The position numbers and the translations under genes were made by a program. Shown in pieces: positions 23,891-36,430 of a stretch of DNA of 64,000 bases. The stretch spans positions 1,537,192-1,601,191 of the forward strand of contig NC_040029.1 in NCBI RefSeq assembly GCF_000972845.2. Direction: 5' to 3'. Source of the DNA: Larimichthys crocea (Eukaryota; Chordata; Actinopteri; Sciaenidae). The notes beneath the pieces were generated by a model. The model saw only the letters and a list, made by a program, of their open reading frames with translations. It was not told where the DNA came from and made no database searches. The number at the start of each line of letters is the position of its first letter. Within the stretch, counting starts at the first letter, position 1.

Positions 23891-25440
23891 CACTAATAAA
23901 AAAGTGTACACAGAATTGTGATTGATTTTTACATTAACCTTTGTCCTTTAATGGCAATTCAAGTTTGCTACCTGCAGTCCAAAATCTGTCTCCTTCTGCC
24001 TCCAAACCAGTGCTGCCAGGCTTTAAAGAGAGCATCTCTTGGCTGATCAAAGAGTTGCGATAAGTCGCCAGATGATGTTATTCATTTTCACATGAATACA
24101 TTCTTCTGCAGCGCCCAGCTCTCAGAGGACAGACCTGCCTACACTAGAGTATTAAAAACACTGTGATCACCACATCACTTTAGATTAGACACGACACAAC
24201 TGCAGAGTGTGTGTGTGCACTGGCATCAGCTGCACCAATTTACCACCACAAGCTTTGGGAGTTGACACATTGCTCTCCACAGTCCAAATAAAACAGCTAA
24301 ATTTGTGTCTGGTTGCTCCTGACAAATCAAGTCCCCTGAGGTGCCTGAAAACTTGCTAAATCTAGAAACGTTTCCTCACGTCTGAAAACTCTTTGAATAA
24401 CCCAAACTCTAATCTGCCAGTGCACATTACTACACACATGCATACATCATCGACCCTGCCTAATATCTTGACAGGACAATCCATTTAAAAGATGTCATAC
24501 AAGGTGAAGTTGCTCACTGATCAATGTCCTCCATTGATTTATGGCTAATGACATTGAGAGATGACTGCAAAAAGCTCCTACATTTAGCTTATTGACACGC
24601 TGTATCGAGTGACGGATAGCTGACTGAGAATCATTTTCTCGGACAGTAAAGCTACCTGCCAGCTAATTGACAGTACAAAGGGCTGAATATAGAATGTGCT
24701 TTAGTGTCTTCAGCAGCACCCGCTTGAAGGGATTGACTGTCACCATCCCGGGAAGTGAGGAAGGAGAGGGTCCTTCACCTCAGTGACCTGGCATCCAACT
24801 CCAAGTGTTTTTAAGTACAACATTGAACATTCCAGATATGGGATTAGGGTTATATGCTAATTAAGGGACAGTCAAAAGGAAAGCTAACATATGAGTATTG
24901 TCACTTGTTTTACTCTTTGGAGTTCACCAGCTCACAGCTGGTTCATGATTTTATGAACTGTAGTGTCCTGCATGAAAGTTGACCCATCCACCACCCTGTT
25001 CCGAAAAGCTTGTTCATGGTTGGAACTGTTGAGTCTCTGTAAATAATATCATAAAAAGTACAATCTGGACCTGCTCTGTATGGAAAGTTTCATGAGAAAA
25101 CTTCGGTTATGATACAGCACTATATGAATAACATTACATTGAATTTCTTCTAACACTGGGCTGATATACCAAGCTGAAAACAGATATGAGTGTACGAAGA
25201 GAAGGAAGTTTCCAAATGTTAGGAAAATGTGTCCTTGAGTGAATTGTTAACCTCCTGACTGCCTCAGGTTCTGTTTCTCAGGGCCCATAGATGCAAGACT
25301 GGAATGATTATTTGTCAGTGTTCGATACCGAGAAGGCAAATATCAACTCAGCCAAGTATAAGTCCAAATCCATCAGAGTTAATCGGCCCTGTGAGTGCAC
25401 AAACAACTCACCAGTCAAAACACCATCACTGAAAATCAAC
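23891..25440. other. Intergenic, no gene seen
   Basis: Unique-looking sequence with no supportable gene, RNA or transposon. Confidence 0.5.
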
Positions 25441-25444
25441 ACTA

Positions 25445-25765
25445 ATTACAGAGTAGTTTGATATTTTGGGACATACGCCGATTCGCTTCTCCTGCTGAGA
25501 GTTAGAATAACTAGAATGTGGGTACCACTCTCGCATCTGTCTGCCAAGTACGAAGTGAGAGTCAGGAGACAATTAGCACAGCGTAGCATAAGTGACTCCA
25601 CTGGGAAAAATCACAACCTGACATTTTTAAATCGGCAGAAAAAACAAATGAGATACAACAAGTAAGTCAGCATTAGAGATGCTGTTTTTAAAAAAAAGAT
25701 TTGGACAGTGCCAGGCTTGTTGTTTGGCTTAGCATAAAGACTGGAAGTAGAGGTAAACATCTGCA
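25445..25765 (+). mobile_element. Long-TIR MITE, 'atgctaagctaa' family (copy B, 5' half)
   Basis: It begins 'tttgatattttgggacatacgccgattcgctt' with 'gagagttagaataactagaatgtgggtaccactctc', and ends with 'ttggcttagcataaagactggaagtagaggtaaac'. These are the 5' motifs of the family; the 3' inverted half is not recognisable. Confidence 0.6.
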
Positions 25766-26919
25766 CTCCACAGTCAGTCTAGATGTGTGGTCCAGTCGGT
25801 TGATTCCGATCTAAATGAACCAATCATAGCTGGTTGTAGACTGCTGGACTATTTTCTCTACCCTATACAGCCACTGCGAGAGTTTGTTCCGCTTAGTTTT
25901 CGAAGTAAACTCTAAACTGGTGTCGGTTAAACAAGGCTGAAAAACAACCAGCAATCTGTAACCAAGGACATTCACACTGAGTCTTAGTTTACTCGAGTTA
26001 TAATGATGTAATTAAACACAAATAATTAGAGCTGTCAGCAGCTGATGCCGTGACGCCATCAGTGCTCCTTATATGGCCTCGCTGTAACAGGAGCCTGTCC
26101 TTCACCTGCTGCCCATCGAGGGCAAGGGAAACTATAGAAGCGTCCTATAAACTTAGACAATGACTGCAACAGCTCCAGAAGGATTTAGTTTCTCTTATAG
26201 GGCACCTCCAACAGCAGCTGGCCTCATTAGAAGCTACAAAGTTATGTAGAGGTAAAGGATGTCACCTGCACAATCACCTGGGTGATTTTACACAAGTATA
26301 CAAATCTAAAAATTCATTTGAGTTTTTATATGGCATCTCATGGATTTGTGAGCTGCAATCAGTTTTTTACAGAACTCTCCGGGTGGTTATGCATATGGCG
26401 GTGCACTCTAAATATTTCATGAAGGAGCTGCATATATATTATATATATGTGTGTGGCTTGGTTTGAAGAAGGAATCCAGCTGGAAGGGGTGGAAGTAATA
26501 GTCACAGTTGTCACCGGTGAATTGAAATGTTAAATCTCCATGGTTACAAGGAATTTAATTGCTTTCGTTCAGTGTGATAAATGTGTTCCTCATATTATTT
26601 CTAACTCATCTCATGGAAAAACAACAAGTGTATATCGCCCTCTGTTGGCGATGTTATTGAAACACACCCATCATATATCTGCTATAACATTATGTGACAG
26701 GCACAATCATTATTTTTTTATCAATTTTATCTGTTATCTATCTATTATTTATCCATAAATTAGAAATCTATTATCGTCTGTGCACTGAGGCCTCACAGGG
26801 AAGTGAGAGGTCAGGGTCAGCTCCTGCAAAGCAACCCTGAAACTTAATCAGTAAACTGTCAGAGACTGGACTCCTGCCAACAGGATGGCATCCTGTTCCA
26901 TGACCGAGCAAGAGGTGGT

Positions 26920-27290
26920 GAGAGAAGTACTCAGATCAGATTTACTTAAAAGGTCCCATCCAGACATGTTTTCCGACTTATAAAGACACTCCGCTTGGTA
27001 TAACAATCAGTGTATAATGCATTTTCTCCACATCTAGTTTGATTACGTTGTTCAAAATAATTAAAATTACATCCACTTTTTTTCCAAAATATATGAAGGT
27101 ACAAATATTTTATACTACTAGACAAGATGTCTCCTGCTCAAAAGTGAATGTACTCTTTATGGAGCAGAATGTCCTCTGTTAGTTAATTAATATAATGTAT
27201 TACAACAACACACTGTAATTATTGATGCATTAACATGTAAGCAGTTTTCTACTGCTGCACTTGTATGTAAAATCTACAATATAACTGGGA
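26920..27290. repeat. Dispersed repeat fragment (agtaaaagta family, second copy)
   Basis: It carries 'gagaagtactcagatcagatttactta', 'cagaatgtcctctgttag' and 'attattgatgcattaacatgtaagcag'. These resemble the segments at 12071-12330 and 36240-36430. It is a diverged interspersed repeat of unassigned class. Confidence 0.4.
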
Positions 27291-27447
27291 ACAATAGCTT
27301 TCAGAAGAAGGTGGTAGAGCAGAAGTAACAATGTTCAAAAGCTCAAAATTGTACTTAAAATAGAATAGATTTCGTAGGAAGTGTGCCTTTTCACTTTATT
27401 GCCAAGAGTCAGATGAGAAGAATGACACCACTTTAATTTTCTGTCCA

Positions 27448-27640
27448 TTAAAGGTCCAGTATGTAACATTTAAGGAGATCTCTTGGTAGAAACAGAATAT
27501 AATACACATAACTATATTTCTATTTGTGTATATTAACCTGAAAATAAGAATCATTGTGTATTTATTACCTTACATTTATTTATTTGTATTTATTACTCTC
27601 TTCCACAGAGAGCTCCAGATGAATTTCACAGCCATTGTAG
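27448..27640 (+). mobile_element. Inverted-repeat DNA element (copy 2, left part)
   Basis: It begins 'attaaaggtccagtatgtaacattta', matching the left terminus at 11038, and continues 'cctgaaaataagaatcattgtgtatttattacctta', the family's internal block. The right terminus is not visible, so the copy is truncated or diverged. Confidence 0.65.
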
Positions 27641-27726
27641 TTTATCCTTCATGCTTGAAACAGGATGGTGAGGTGAGTGGTATTCAGTTGGTTGAACCAT
27701 ATAGAAAACACATGTTGTAAGAAGGA

Positions 27727-27895
27727 TCAGGCTAGCTGTTTCCCTCTGTTTCCAGTCTCTATGCTAAGCTAAGATAACCTGCTCCTGGCTCATGATTTGT
27801 ATTTATTGTACAGCAGTAAGAGTGGTATCGACCTTCTCATCTAATTCTTGGAAAGAAAGCAAATAAGGTTATTCTCTAAAAGGTTCAGCTACTGC
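27727..27895 (+). mobile_element. Long-TIR MITE, 'atgctaagctaa' family (copy C, 3' half)
   Basis: It reads 'gctagctgtttccctctgtttccagtctctatgctaagctaagataacctgctcctggct', then 'agagtggtatcgaccttctcatctaattcttggaaagaaag'. It lies about 90 bp downstream of another DNA element. Confidence 0.65.
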
Positions 27896-28059
27896 TTGAA
27901 GCACTTTCCACCAGCGAAGGCAACACAAAAAACTCAATGGGGGGAAGTCATAGTTTTTCACCTTGATGCCTTTAAACCTGACTTGAGTTCAGCACACAGT
28001 TTGGCCTGACTGTGAAAAAAAAGTTCTGAAAGCAGTCAAACACATCCGCCCCTGGTCTT

Positions 28060-28340
28060 CACCGGCCCGGACAGGCGTAATTTGATTAATTGCGATCGTT
28101 TACAAGTCTTGTTCTCAAAAGGGGGAACACAATAAGCTATTATGCGACCCATCTGAAAGAGGAGCTACGACTTTCACGTTGTCTGAAAGGGCACGCTCGC
28201 ACAAATACACAATCACAGGTGTCACTTGACCTCAGCTGTAAGGTCTCAGCTCGTGGCAAGCTTGATTTCGTGATATGACTTGTGTCTCGATCAATCATTA
28301 ACCGCGCCTTGTCTAAGTAAACCTGGTGTTGGCCTGGGAC
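28060..28340. promoter_or_regulatory. Candidate conserved noncoding element
   Basis: Complex, non-repetitive sequence including 'gcgtaatttgattaattgcgatcg' (TAATT homeodomain-type cores) and 'gtgtcacttgacctcagctg'. It has no coding potential. It is proposed only from its texture within a gene desert beside a neuronal gene. Confidence 0.25.
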
Positions 28341-29619
28341 TGTTTCCAGTGTATCGAGTATCGCTTGCTGTCAGTAACTTAACAACTAAAGTAAGAGCAG
28401 GAGCAGAATGAAATCGGAGGAGAGAACTTCACCAACCAGGAGTAATACACCTGCCCATCTGGCAGTCCGCACAGTTCTCCCTGTGCCTGCTTCTTTTTCT
28501 CCATGACTCAGCCTGAAGACATACGTGTCTGAGTGTGTTTGTGCGTTTGCACCGTAGACCCAGACCAGGACCCAATTGAGATGAGAGGCCTTGTCATGTC
28601 TGGAGAGATCTAAACCACTCAGAGGATGAGCAGTGGTCTGAGCTCCCTTCAGACATCCTAACGCAGCATTCTGCTGAGAATAAGATCCTGGAATAGCCCT
28701 GTTTAGCCACAGATAGCGACTAAGTGCCCTGTTAGTTCACTATATCTCCAACCCTTCAAGCTCGATTCCCAAAAGCCTCTTAAGAGACGCTGTGCAGCTT
28801 TTTTTTTTTTTTTTTTCCTCTCCTCCTCTCAAAAAGCAGCTGAGCTCAGAAAAACACATTTGTCACACTGAGGGAGCTTTACAGGTATCAACGCCTGTTA
28901 CAGGCCATCTACCTCCTCTTAAAGAATGGCTTTATAGACACAGTCTGCAGTTGTTGAGCTATTAATGGCTTTTTATTTTCTCAGCCTCACTCAGCAGACC
29001 TTTTATAAGCGTGCCATATTCCCATATGTTCAAACTCGAGTTAAAAGCCAAAAAGGCTGGAAAAATTCTGTGGTTACTAACAATGTGTTAGTGCGTCTGT
29101 GACTCTCAATAAACAGTTTGATGACTATGTACTATATATTTTCATTTCTCAAAAAATGCTTAGTCGTTTTCCTAAACATGGGGGCCCTGTAGCTTTTAGC
29201 TAATGTTTTTAAAAACAGGATTAAATAGTGCATTTGTTTGGGGACTATTTTGAGCTGTGGATGAATACACATTTAGTTCTCTAGTATTTACTTCAGCTAA
29301 AATAATGATTTGTTGTGGCAGATACAACAGAACCCAGACACTGCAAAGAGTGAACAACAACCAAAAAAAAAAAAAAAAAAACAGGCTTGTGTGAGTCACA
29401 GCGGTGATTTATGATTTATATATTTAATGCACGGGGCCTGATTAATGCACTAGCTGGTTCCAGCATGGTTGCATTTCGTTTTTTAAGTTTAACAACCTGT
29501 AAGTAGCCCAAGAGGCGAAGCGCGGGGCAAGTCCAAGTACGCAAAGCGCTCGCCACACCACTCGCTGCTGCTTGTTGAGCTTATTGCTTTGAGCTCACTC
29601 TAAGGCATGCTTGGAGTTG
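28341..29619. other. Intergenic, no gene seen
   Basis: It contains a T-run at about 28800-28816 and an A-run at about 29364-29381. The stretch 29190-29270 ('ggggactattttgagctgtggatgaatac') resembles 43395-43440 ('ggggactattttcagtggtggattaatcc'), suggesting a minor dispersed repeat. No gene is seen. Confidence 0.5.
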
Positions 29620-30290
29620 ATTGGTTTCATCAGATGATCGATAAATATAATTGGGTGTCGTCAGAATAACAATGAAAATAAATGGAGTGATTCCAAATAA
29701 TGTTCCCTAGAGGATACATATATAAACTGAATAGAAGTGGTCCTAGTACAGAACCTTGTGGGACTCCGTGACAAACTTTGGTATGCATGGAGGATTCATC
29801 ATCGATGTGAACAAACTGAGATCGATCGGTCTGTAATTGGCTAAAACCTCTGGGTCTAGAGTGGGCTTTTTAAGAAGAGGTTTATTACAGCTACTTTTAA
29901 GGACTGTGGTACATATCCTGATAATAAAGACAGATTAATCATATCCAATAAATAAGGACTAATTAGGGGTAAAACATAATTGAGCAGCCTGGTTGGGATG
30001 GGGTCTAAGAGACAGGTTGACGGCTTAGATTAAGAAATTATTAAAGTTATTTGATGAAGGTCGATGGGAGACAGAAGGAAACAGTCTAAATACATATCCG
30101 GTTTTACAGCTGTTTCCAAACTTGCTGTATCAGAATGCGGATCAATGCCTGTCGAGGGCAAGAGGTGATGGATTTTGTTTCTAATAGTTATAATTTCATC
30201 ATTAAAGAATCTCATGAAGTCATTGCTAGTTAGACCTAAAAGAATAGATGGCTCAATAGAGCTGTGAAGCAGCATGAACTGAGACAAAGA
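29620..30290 (-). pseudogene. Broken LINE reverse-transcriptase remnant (L2-like)
   Basis: The minus-strand translation gives pieces of a non-LTR retrotransposon ORF2. From 30287 down, LTSNDFMRFFNDEI... resembles the linker before the reverse transcriptase. Next come a DPIPTRLLNYVLPLI-like piece and a [22 protein letters not shown] piece at about 29830-30000. Then [14 protein letters not shown] lies at 29726-29767 and the catalytic box reads YSDD at 29657-29668 (YADD is usual). The pieces are interrupted by a stop, frameshifts and an internal deletion near 29825 that removes the central fingers/palm part. It cannot encode an active enzyme. The closest group by these motifs is the L2/CR1-type LINEs of teleosts. 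Confidence 0.8.
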
Positions 30291-32617
30291 TGTGGTGTGA
30301 CTTTACTGGAGGCCTTTTTGTTTCTTTGTATGTAAAACACAAAGATGTAATGATGCCCTTTGAAGCGGAAAACTCTTGTCTTGACAGTTAGAAAGACAAT
30401 ACAGGCTCGAACGAGCTCCTCTTGTGTTACAGTTATTTTCACTTGGAAAGTGAACAAACTGTGAATGTGCATGCTCTGTGCTCCAGGATCAGCTCGCTTG
30501 ACTCCGTCCCCCCACCCCACATCACCTTATATGGGCTATAAGTTTACTGACACTAATACCCTTAGGCTACGTCCAAGTGGCCCTGGGGGTTAAAGATTTC
30601 AAGAAGAATGCTTACTGTACTGAACTTTGTAACATCTCTATTTTCAGCCCGGGCTCGATTTAAAGACCTGGAGCAGCATCTGTCAATCAAACTCTCACGT
30701 GGGCCGATCTCTTTCCATTGATCTGAGGTGACAGGAGTCACTTTCAGGCAAATGGAGCGAGGCCCGCTCTGGAGACGGGGAGGTGAAAGGCAACCCAATC
30801 CAGTCTCCGGCTTATCACGTGGTGTTGTTTGGGTTTCCTTGGGATTCTCCTAATGAGACTTAAAGTTAATGAGAGGCGTGTTGAGCTGATGGGGGGGATG
30901 GGGCAGTTCAATATTTTAACACATGAGTGGACGTGCAAACTCTATGTCTTCTCTATAGTCCTCCTTGTTTGTCTGATTAAAAAAACTGGAAGCAAACCGT
31001 GCAAACATTTAACACTTTCAACACCTTTATGGAGCGTAGGTGTTAATCCGTGTTCCATAAAGCAGGCGTTAAAGTGGAAAAGAGCTGAACGGAAAAAACA
31101 AAACAAAACATCTGCTTCATTGTTTTTTAAATATTCATGCGTCTACACAAGCAGGGAAACTCTATAAGGGGAGAATGACCAAGTTTCCTTTCAGCCTCTC
31201 CCTTATCAATAAAACACCAATATTCATCGAATTACCAAGGCCCACTTAGGCAGAGTACAGTACACGATTCATCACTTTACAGCTCCACAGTCGGCCTGTC
31301 ACATCCACTCTATTCTTTTATCAGGCAAACCGTTAAACCCTGGATGCCATCTAAGAACAGCAGCGCTGTTGCTTTAGTTTGAGTTGATCTGAACAGTCAC
31401 GGATCGTAAAAAAAAAGGGTGAATTAAGACGATGAAGGCAGAAATAGAACAAACGCAAAGAGCTGTTTTTTGCGCAGGTAAGATCAAAAACATCACATCA
31501 GTGGATCTAATATTAGCACAACACCGTGACACATGTCTTAACATTTGCCCCTTACAGCAATCACATACAGATCACTACAGCATGGCCAATATAAGGTAAG
31601 GCTAAATTATTTTGAAGATGAATTCAGAGCTGCATATTAGACAATAAGACATAAACACAAAGCTATATATATAAAAAAGCATGAATATGATGATTTAAAT
31701 GGATTGCCATAAAGTAAAAGTGTAGTGTAGATAAGTATAGATAGAAAGTGTGAGATGATTGGCACTTGTTTTTACAGTGTCCATTGCATTCAGTACCAGC
31801 AGGTGGCACTCCTTTTGCATTAATGATAAAGAATCGACGATGCCATCTTGTAACGGACTACTTCAGACACCAAAACACTGCTTATGAAAATCCTCACAAA
31901 ATACTTGATGGCCTTGTTCTTTTTCACAAAATAAAGTTTAATAAACTGTTTAAATTGACATGCACTCTCTGCAATCCAGAAATTGTGATTATGCAGATGT
32001 TGTTCATTTTTAAAAGTTTAACAGCTGGACGCAAGATGTCTCCTGCTTCACTTAAACATCCATCTTCAGCATCTGTGCGCTGGTTTCAAGCATCCCACAC
32101 ACACGTCTGGACCATCCAGAGGTGCTTTCTTATGGTGCATTTGTTTTGTTCTGGAGGATTGTTTGATAAAGACTGACCAAAAAGATATTTAACTGGGAGA
32201 GAAGACACACAAGAATTATGACCTAACTGACAACTGACACAAAGTGTAAAGATTACATTCAACTAAAGAAGAGGTCAGTCCTTCAATCCTGTAGCAGCAT
32301 TTGTGTATTTAGTGATCTTGGTGTTGTTGATGATGAATTTCTTTTTGTTCTTTCATCGCCCCCTGTCCACCGACTTTAGGAATCAAATAAATCAAAGCTG
32401 TGATGTGACATAATCCTGGTGGTACGTCCGCGTGTTAAACAGATTTATGGTGAGTGCAGAGAAACTTTCCTCCTCCATCAGATGAATGTGAAAACAAACT
32501 CCGCACATACATCAGTCTGCGCAGTGAAGGTCAAACGTCACAGTGAAAGAACAAGAAACAGATTTTGGAGTGGAAGAGAGACCTTGAAGATACCTTACGT
32601 GAAGTGACACTAAAACA
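30291..32617. other. Intergenic, no gene seen
   Basis: Complex unique sequence, including 30560-31250, which has mixed composition and few repeats. An open frame at 31766-32176 (+) of 136 codons has no recognisable domain and no codon-like character that I can argue from. Confidence 0.5.
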
Positions 32618-32618
32618 C

Positions 32619-32645
32619 AATAATAATAATAATAATAATAATAAT
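32619..32645. repeat. (AAT)n microsatellite
   Basis: About nine AAT units. Confidence 0.93.
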
Positions 32646-32649
32646 TTAA

Positions 32650-35600
32650 AAAAAGATATAGCAGGTTATATAGATACATTAGACCTATTAATACATTCAG
32701 GTTTTTGGGTGTGGGTGCATGTGTGATTTGCTTTTTTCTCAGAAGTATTTCCATATTTTCTGAGTCTATATGTTTCAATCACATTGTGATCTTCGGGAAT
32801 ATCATGATGGACCAAAACAAACAAACAAAAAGAAAACTCCATATCATCTAATGAAGTGAATAAATATCAGGCTGACTTAATACATTTAAATGCAGCTGTA
32901 GGTATAAACTATAAATACATAACCATTCACAAGATGTGACAAGATATAATAACTACTTTAAGAAAGTATGCAATACATTGAAGGACTTTATTGCATTAGC
33001 AATTTTATTACAGGACTCTTTCTAATGAAGAAAATAATAAAAATAACATGAGGTTTTAGAGCTTTAGTGCACATGTTATTTGCTCCATCTCATAAAGTTT
33101 GCATATTTTTTGAATCAAGTTTTAAAATTGATCATTTCATACTGTATATGCTATAACAGTGAGACAGCATGCACAGAAACACAACCAGCTCACCTAAATA
33201 AATAGAATACAGACGTTTTTAAATATCTAATGACAGCTCATTTGGAAACACTTCTTTACAGGCATCTGCAGAAAATCATGTAATAACTACAGATAGTGTA
33301 ATAAGTGTGCAGAATGTAAAGAAAAAAAACTGACCATGTAATATTCCCCCAATAATGTAATAAACAATAACAGTATTATATATAATATAACTTTCTTTAC
33401 ATAATGTACAAGTTATTATACAAATGTTATGTTATTAAAATTGTTATACTGAGTTTAGTGGCAACTGTTTTCTATATAAAAGAAATAATAATTGCAATAA
33501 ATAAATTGTATCATAACCATTATCAGTTTATTAAATATACATATTATGCAGTTTCCACATCAAACACATTAAACAAATAGTTACTTTTGCTGTTGCATTA
33601 TTAACAAACTGAATCTTTTCTCTCTCTCGCTCTCTCTGTTACTAACCCTTTAATAATGCACACTAAAATTTGCTTTCTAGCTTGTCATCTAACTCTCAGG
33701 ACAGTGTGTTAGAGGACTTTACTTCAGCTTCCCTGATCCAAATGTACATAATAGTCCTTTAATTGTCCATGGAGCAGAGTGTTATTGACGCCTCTGCAAA
33801 CAAAGATCACTGCGGCTTTGTCTGCAGTGAAGAGCATCAATAGTCAACGTCGTGTAACATTTTGAAGACGTTCAAATTGTCAGTTTGAATCTCAGAGTCG
33901 CTTTCAGAGAAACACGGCCGTGTAACACTGCATGAATCCGTGTGAATTGATTTTTCTAGTGTGAAAAGGCCTTTTTCTATAAAGCTATAAAGTCTTACCT
34001 GGCATGCCCTCAAGGTGGCGATAGATATCAGGAAACAGTCCACACCGCCACCATGAGTGAAGCTGCTTCATTTCTCTTACATGTGAGAAACAGAATGATA
34101 AAAGATGTTTTCAAGTATAAAACCCATGCCTGATCTCTTCCTGTGTGATTAAGGAGTGGATGTAATAAGTAGCTGTTAATGCTTGAATTAAATGATACCT
34201 TTTTTAAGTCCTCTTTAAACTGTATCGGGTGTGAAGAGAGACGCGTTCATAGAGAGGGGGGGGAACTAATTCAACTGTGGCTTCATCTGAATTATAAAAC
34301 AGGAAGAAGATCAGATGATGAATATTTAACCAGGAGAGTTTACAGAGTTGAGATTTGACGCCGCTTTGCTTTGTTTTTAAACCACAACCTATTTAAATCA
34401 CACTCTCACACCAAAAGATGTCATTAAACCTTCTTTTTTTTAATCTCATAAGTGACACGTTAAATGATTACTACCACGGTACACATAATTATCATCACCC
34501 TAATGATGGTTTGGAATGATCCACTTATTCTGTCATTTTCTTACACGGCGGTACCCAAACAGGTGCAATTTGAAGAATCCTCGTAGTCGTCCGAGGTCAT
34601 CAAGCTGATTGCAGTCTCTTTGTCTCTCCTGTTCATTATGGTGGATATGCTCTCAGTCTCGCATCAGTGGGGGGGGGGGGAGCGGGGAACCTACAGGTGG
34701 GCTTTCTCTCCCAGGGCATGGGAGTGAAGTAGGAAGTAAGGTAACTAAATCAATATCATGTGAATTATTAAGAGCTTCCTCCGTTGTCACGCACCACGGA
34801 GCCCAAGCTTGGTGAGATACACTCCCTCCTTCCCTTTTTTTTTGCTTCCTTCCTTCATTTCCTCGTGTAAGTCCCCCTATTTTACCATCACATGAACACA
34901 CAATCCTTACCCATACTCTATGCCCTGTACGACTGCACATACGTATCACCACGCCATTCCTGCGCACACACATGCACTGGTCTTTAAGCTCACCCTTGTT
35001 GGAGTGCTCATTAGTCAGTGCAGTGATGCAGAGTAGCCCTGTCATTAGCTGAGAGCTCTGTGTCCTCCACTCCCTTCCCTCTGTTTTATTCTTCTTCCTC
35101 TACTAAGGATTCGTCTTCATTTTATCTCGGACGCCAGGGGCATTCTGGAGATCTACATGACAAAGATCTCCCTAATCCCACTGACGTCTAAATACCCTCT
35201 GCAGACCGTCTTTATTAGCGGAATTGAGATCAGGTATCCTAATTGCCTTTGCCATATACGTGTCACTTGTTACTGCAGGAGCTAAAACTGTTGAGGAAAG
35301 AGTTCACCTTAGTTTCTTCTCTTTGGGTGGTCAGAAAAGGATTTGCTTTGGTCCATATAGTCCACTACTTTAATTTAAGTCATACAATATTTTGTCCTTG
35401 AGTGTCCAAGCCTCAATAAGGTTCTATATTAATAACCAAGGGTACGTTCAGCATTCCAGAGGTAAGGACACAGACACAGAAAATATCAAAACAGAATCAC
35501 ATAAAAACATAGTACATAAATACCTGAGTATGCAGTGGAAAGAGACTCCAAGACGCTGTGACATCACTGCTAGGTGTTGGTACAGGTGCAAACAAATCAG

Positions 35601-36230
35601 GTGTAGATGTGGTCGGAGGTGAAACAGACTCCAAACTTTGAGTCAGTGAGGGCAGTGGAACACAGTTCAGCCTGTTGTTAAGGTGCTCGGATAGATCGCA
35701 AACAGTTCAGTGTGGAATAGTAATGACTGAAATGTCAATACCAATTTGGTACCATCGATACCGACTGTTTTGTAATATTTGTTTCTAGAAGCAAAAACAC
35801 TTGAATGCATTCATATTGCATGAGTCATTGTCTCTGTGGTCATGGGTACCCACAATGAGATGCAAGGGGAGCTTGTAGTTTGATAACTAAGACTGTTACT
35901 ACTACTACTTTCTCCCTAGTGTATTTGTGTGTTGTGTTTTCAGGTGAGTATATGGGTAGGTTTGTCACGTTTCAGTTGTTAGCAGTTCCACCAAAGAGAC
36001 ATTTTCCCTCTAAACTTCTCACATGGTTTCATTTCAATCACCGTTTGATGCTCAAAGAGGTCAAATTGTCCAGAATTTCACAAAAAGCAAAGGAAATAGC
36101 TAAAAAAAAAATTGAACACAGTTTTGTGGCAGGACTTTTTCCCCCAACTTCTTTCCTCTACCATTAATCATCTCGCCATCCCTCAAATGTATGTTGTGAC
36201 CCTTTGAAAGGGCCCTTGGACTGGGAAGCA
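32650..36230. other. Intergenic, AT-rich, no gene seen
   Basis: 32650-33650 is strongly AT-rich with scattered 'gtaataa' words (33280-33370). A 12-bp G-run lies at 34669-34680. No coding or RNA feature can be supported. Confidence 0.5.
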
Positions 36231-36239
36231 CTGGACTTT

Positions 36240-36430
36240 ATGTAAAGTTAAGTTAGGAGTTCAAACTAGCTCCACCACGAGTTGCTACAACAGTAAAATA
36301 CTGCTTAAATTGTATGCACCAGTACTTGAAATATAATATGTCCTATACAGTCAGTCACAGGAGACATTTTACTGCCAAACAAGCACCTTAACTCTAATAG
36401 GATACTGATTTCAGGACCTTTATTTTTTAC
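36240..36430. repeat. Dispersed repeat fragment (agtaaaagta family, third copy)
   Basis: It contains 'actagctccaccacgagttgctacaacagtaaaatactgcttaaattgtatgcaccagtacttgaaatataata', similar in order to a widespread teleost interspersed repeat and partly to 12071-12330. The class is unassigned. Confidence 0.4.

Noticed and set aside
31766..32176. 136-codon plus-strand open frame
   Set aside because: No recognisable domain, no splice context and AT-rich flanks. Not distinguishable from chance.
32619..32645. CRISPR-like or phased repeat array
   Set aside because: It is a plain trinucleotide microsatellite. No repeat-spacer structure exists anywhere in the window.
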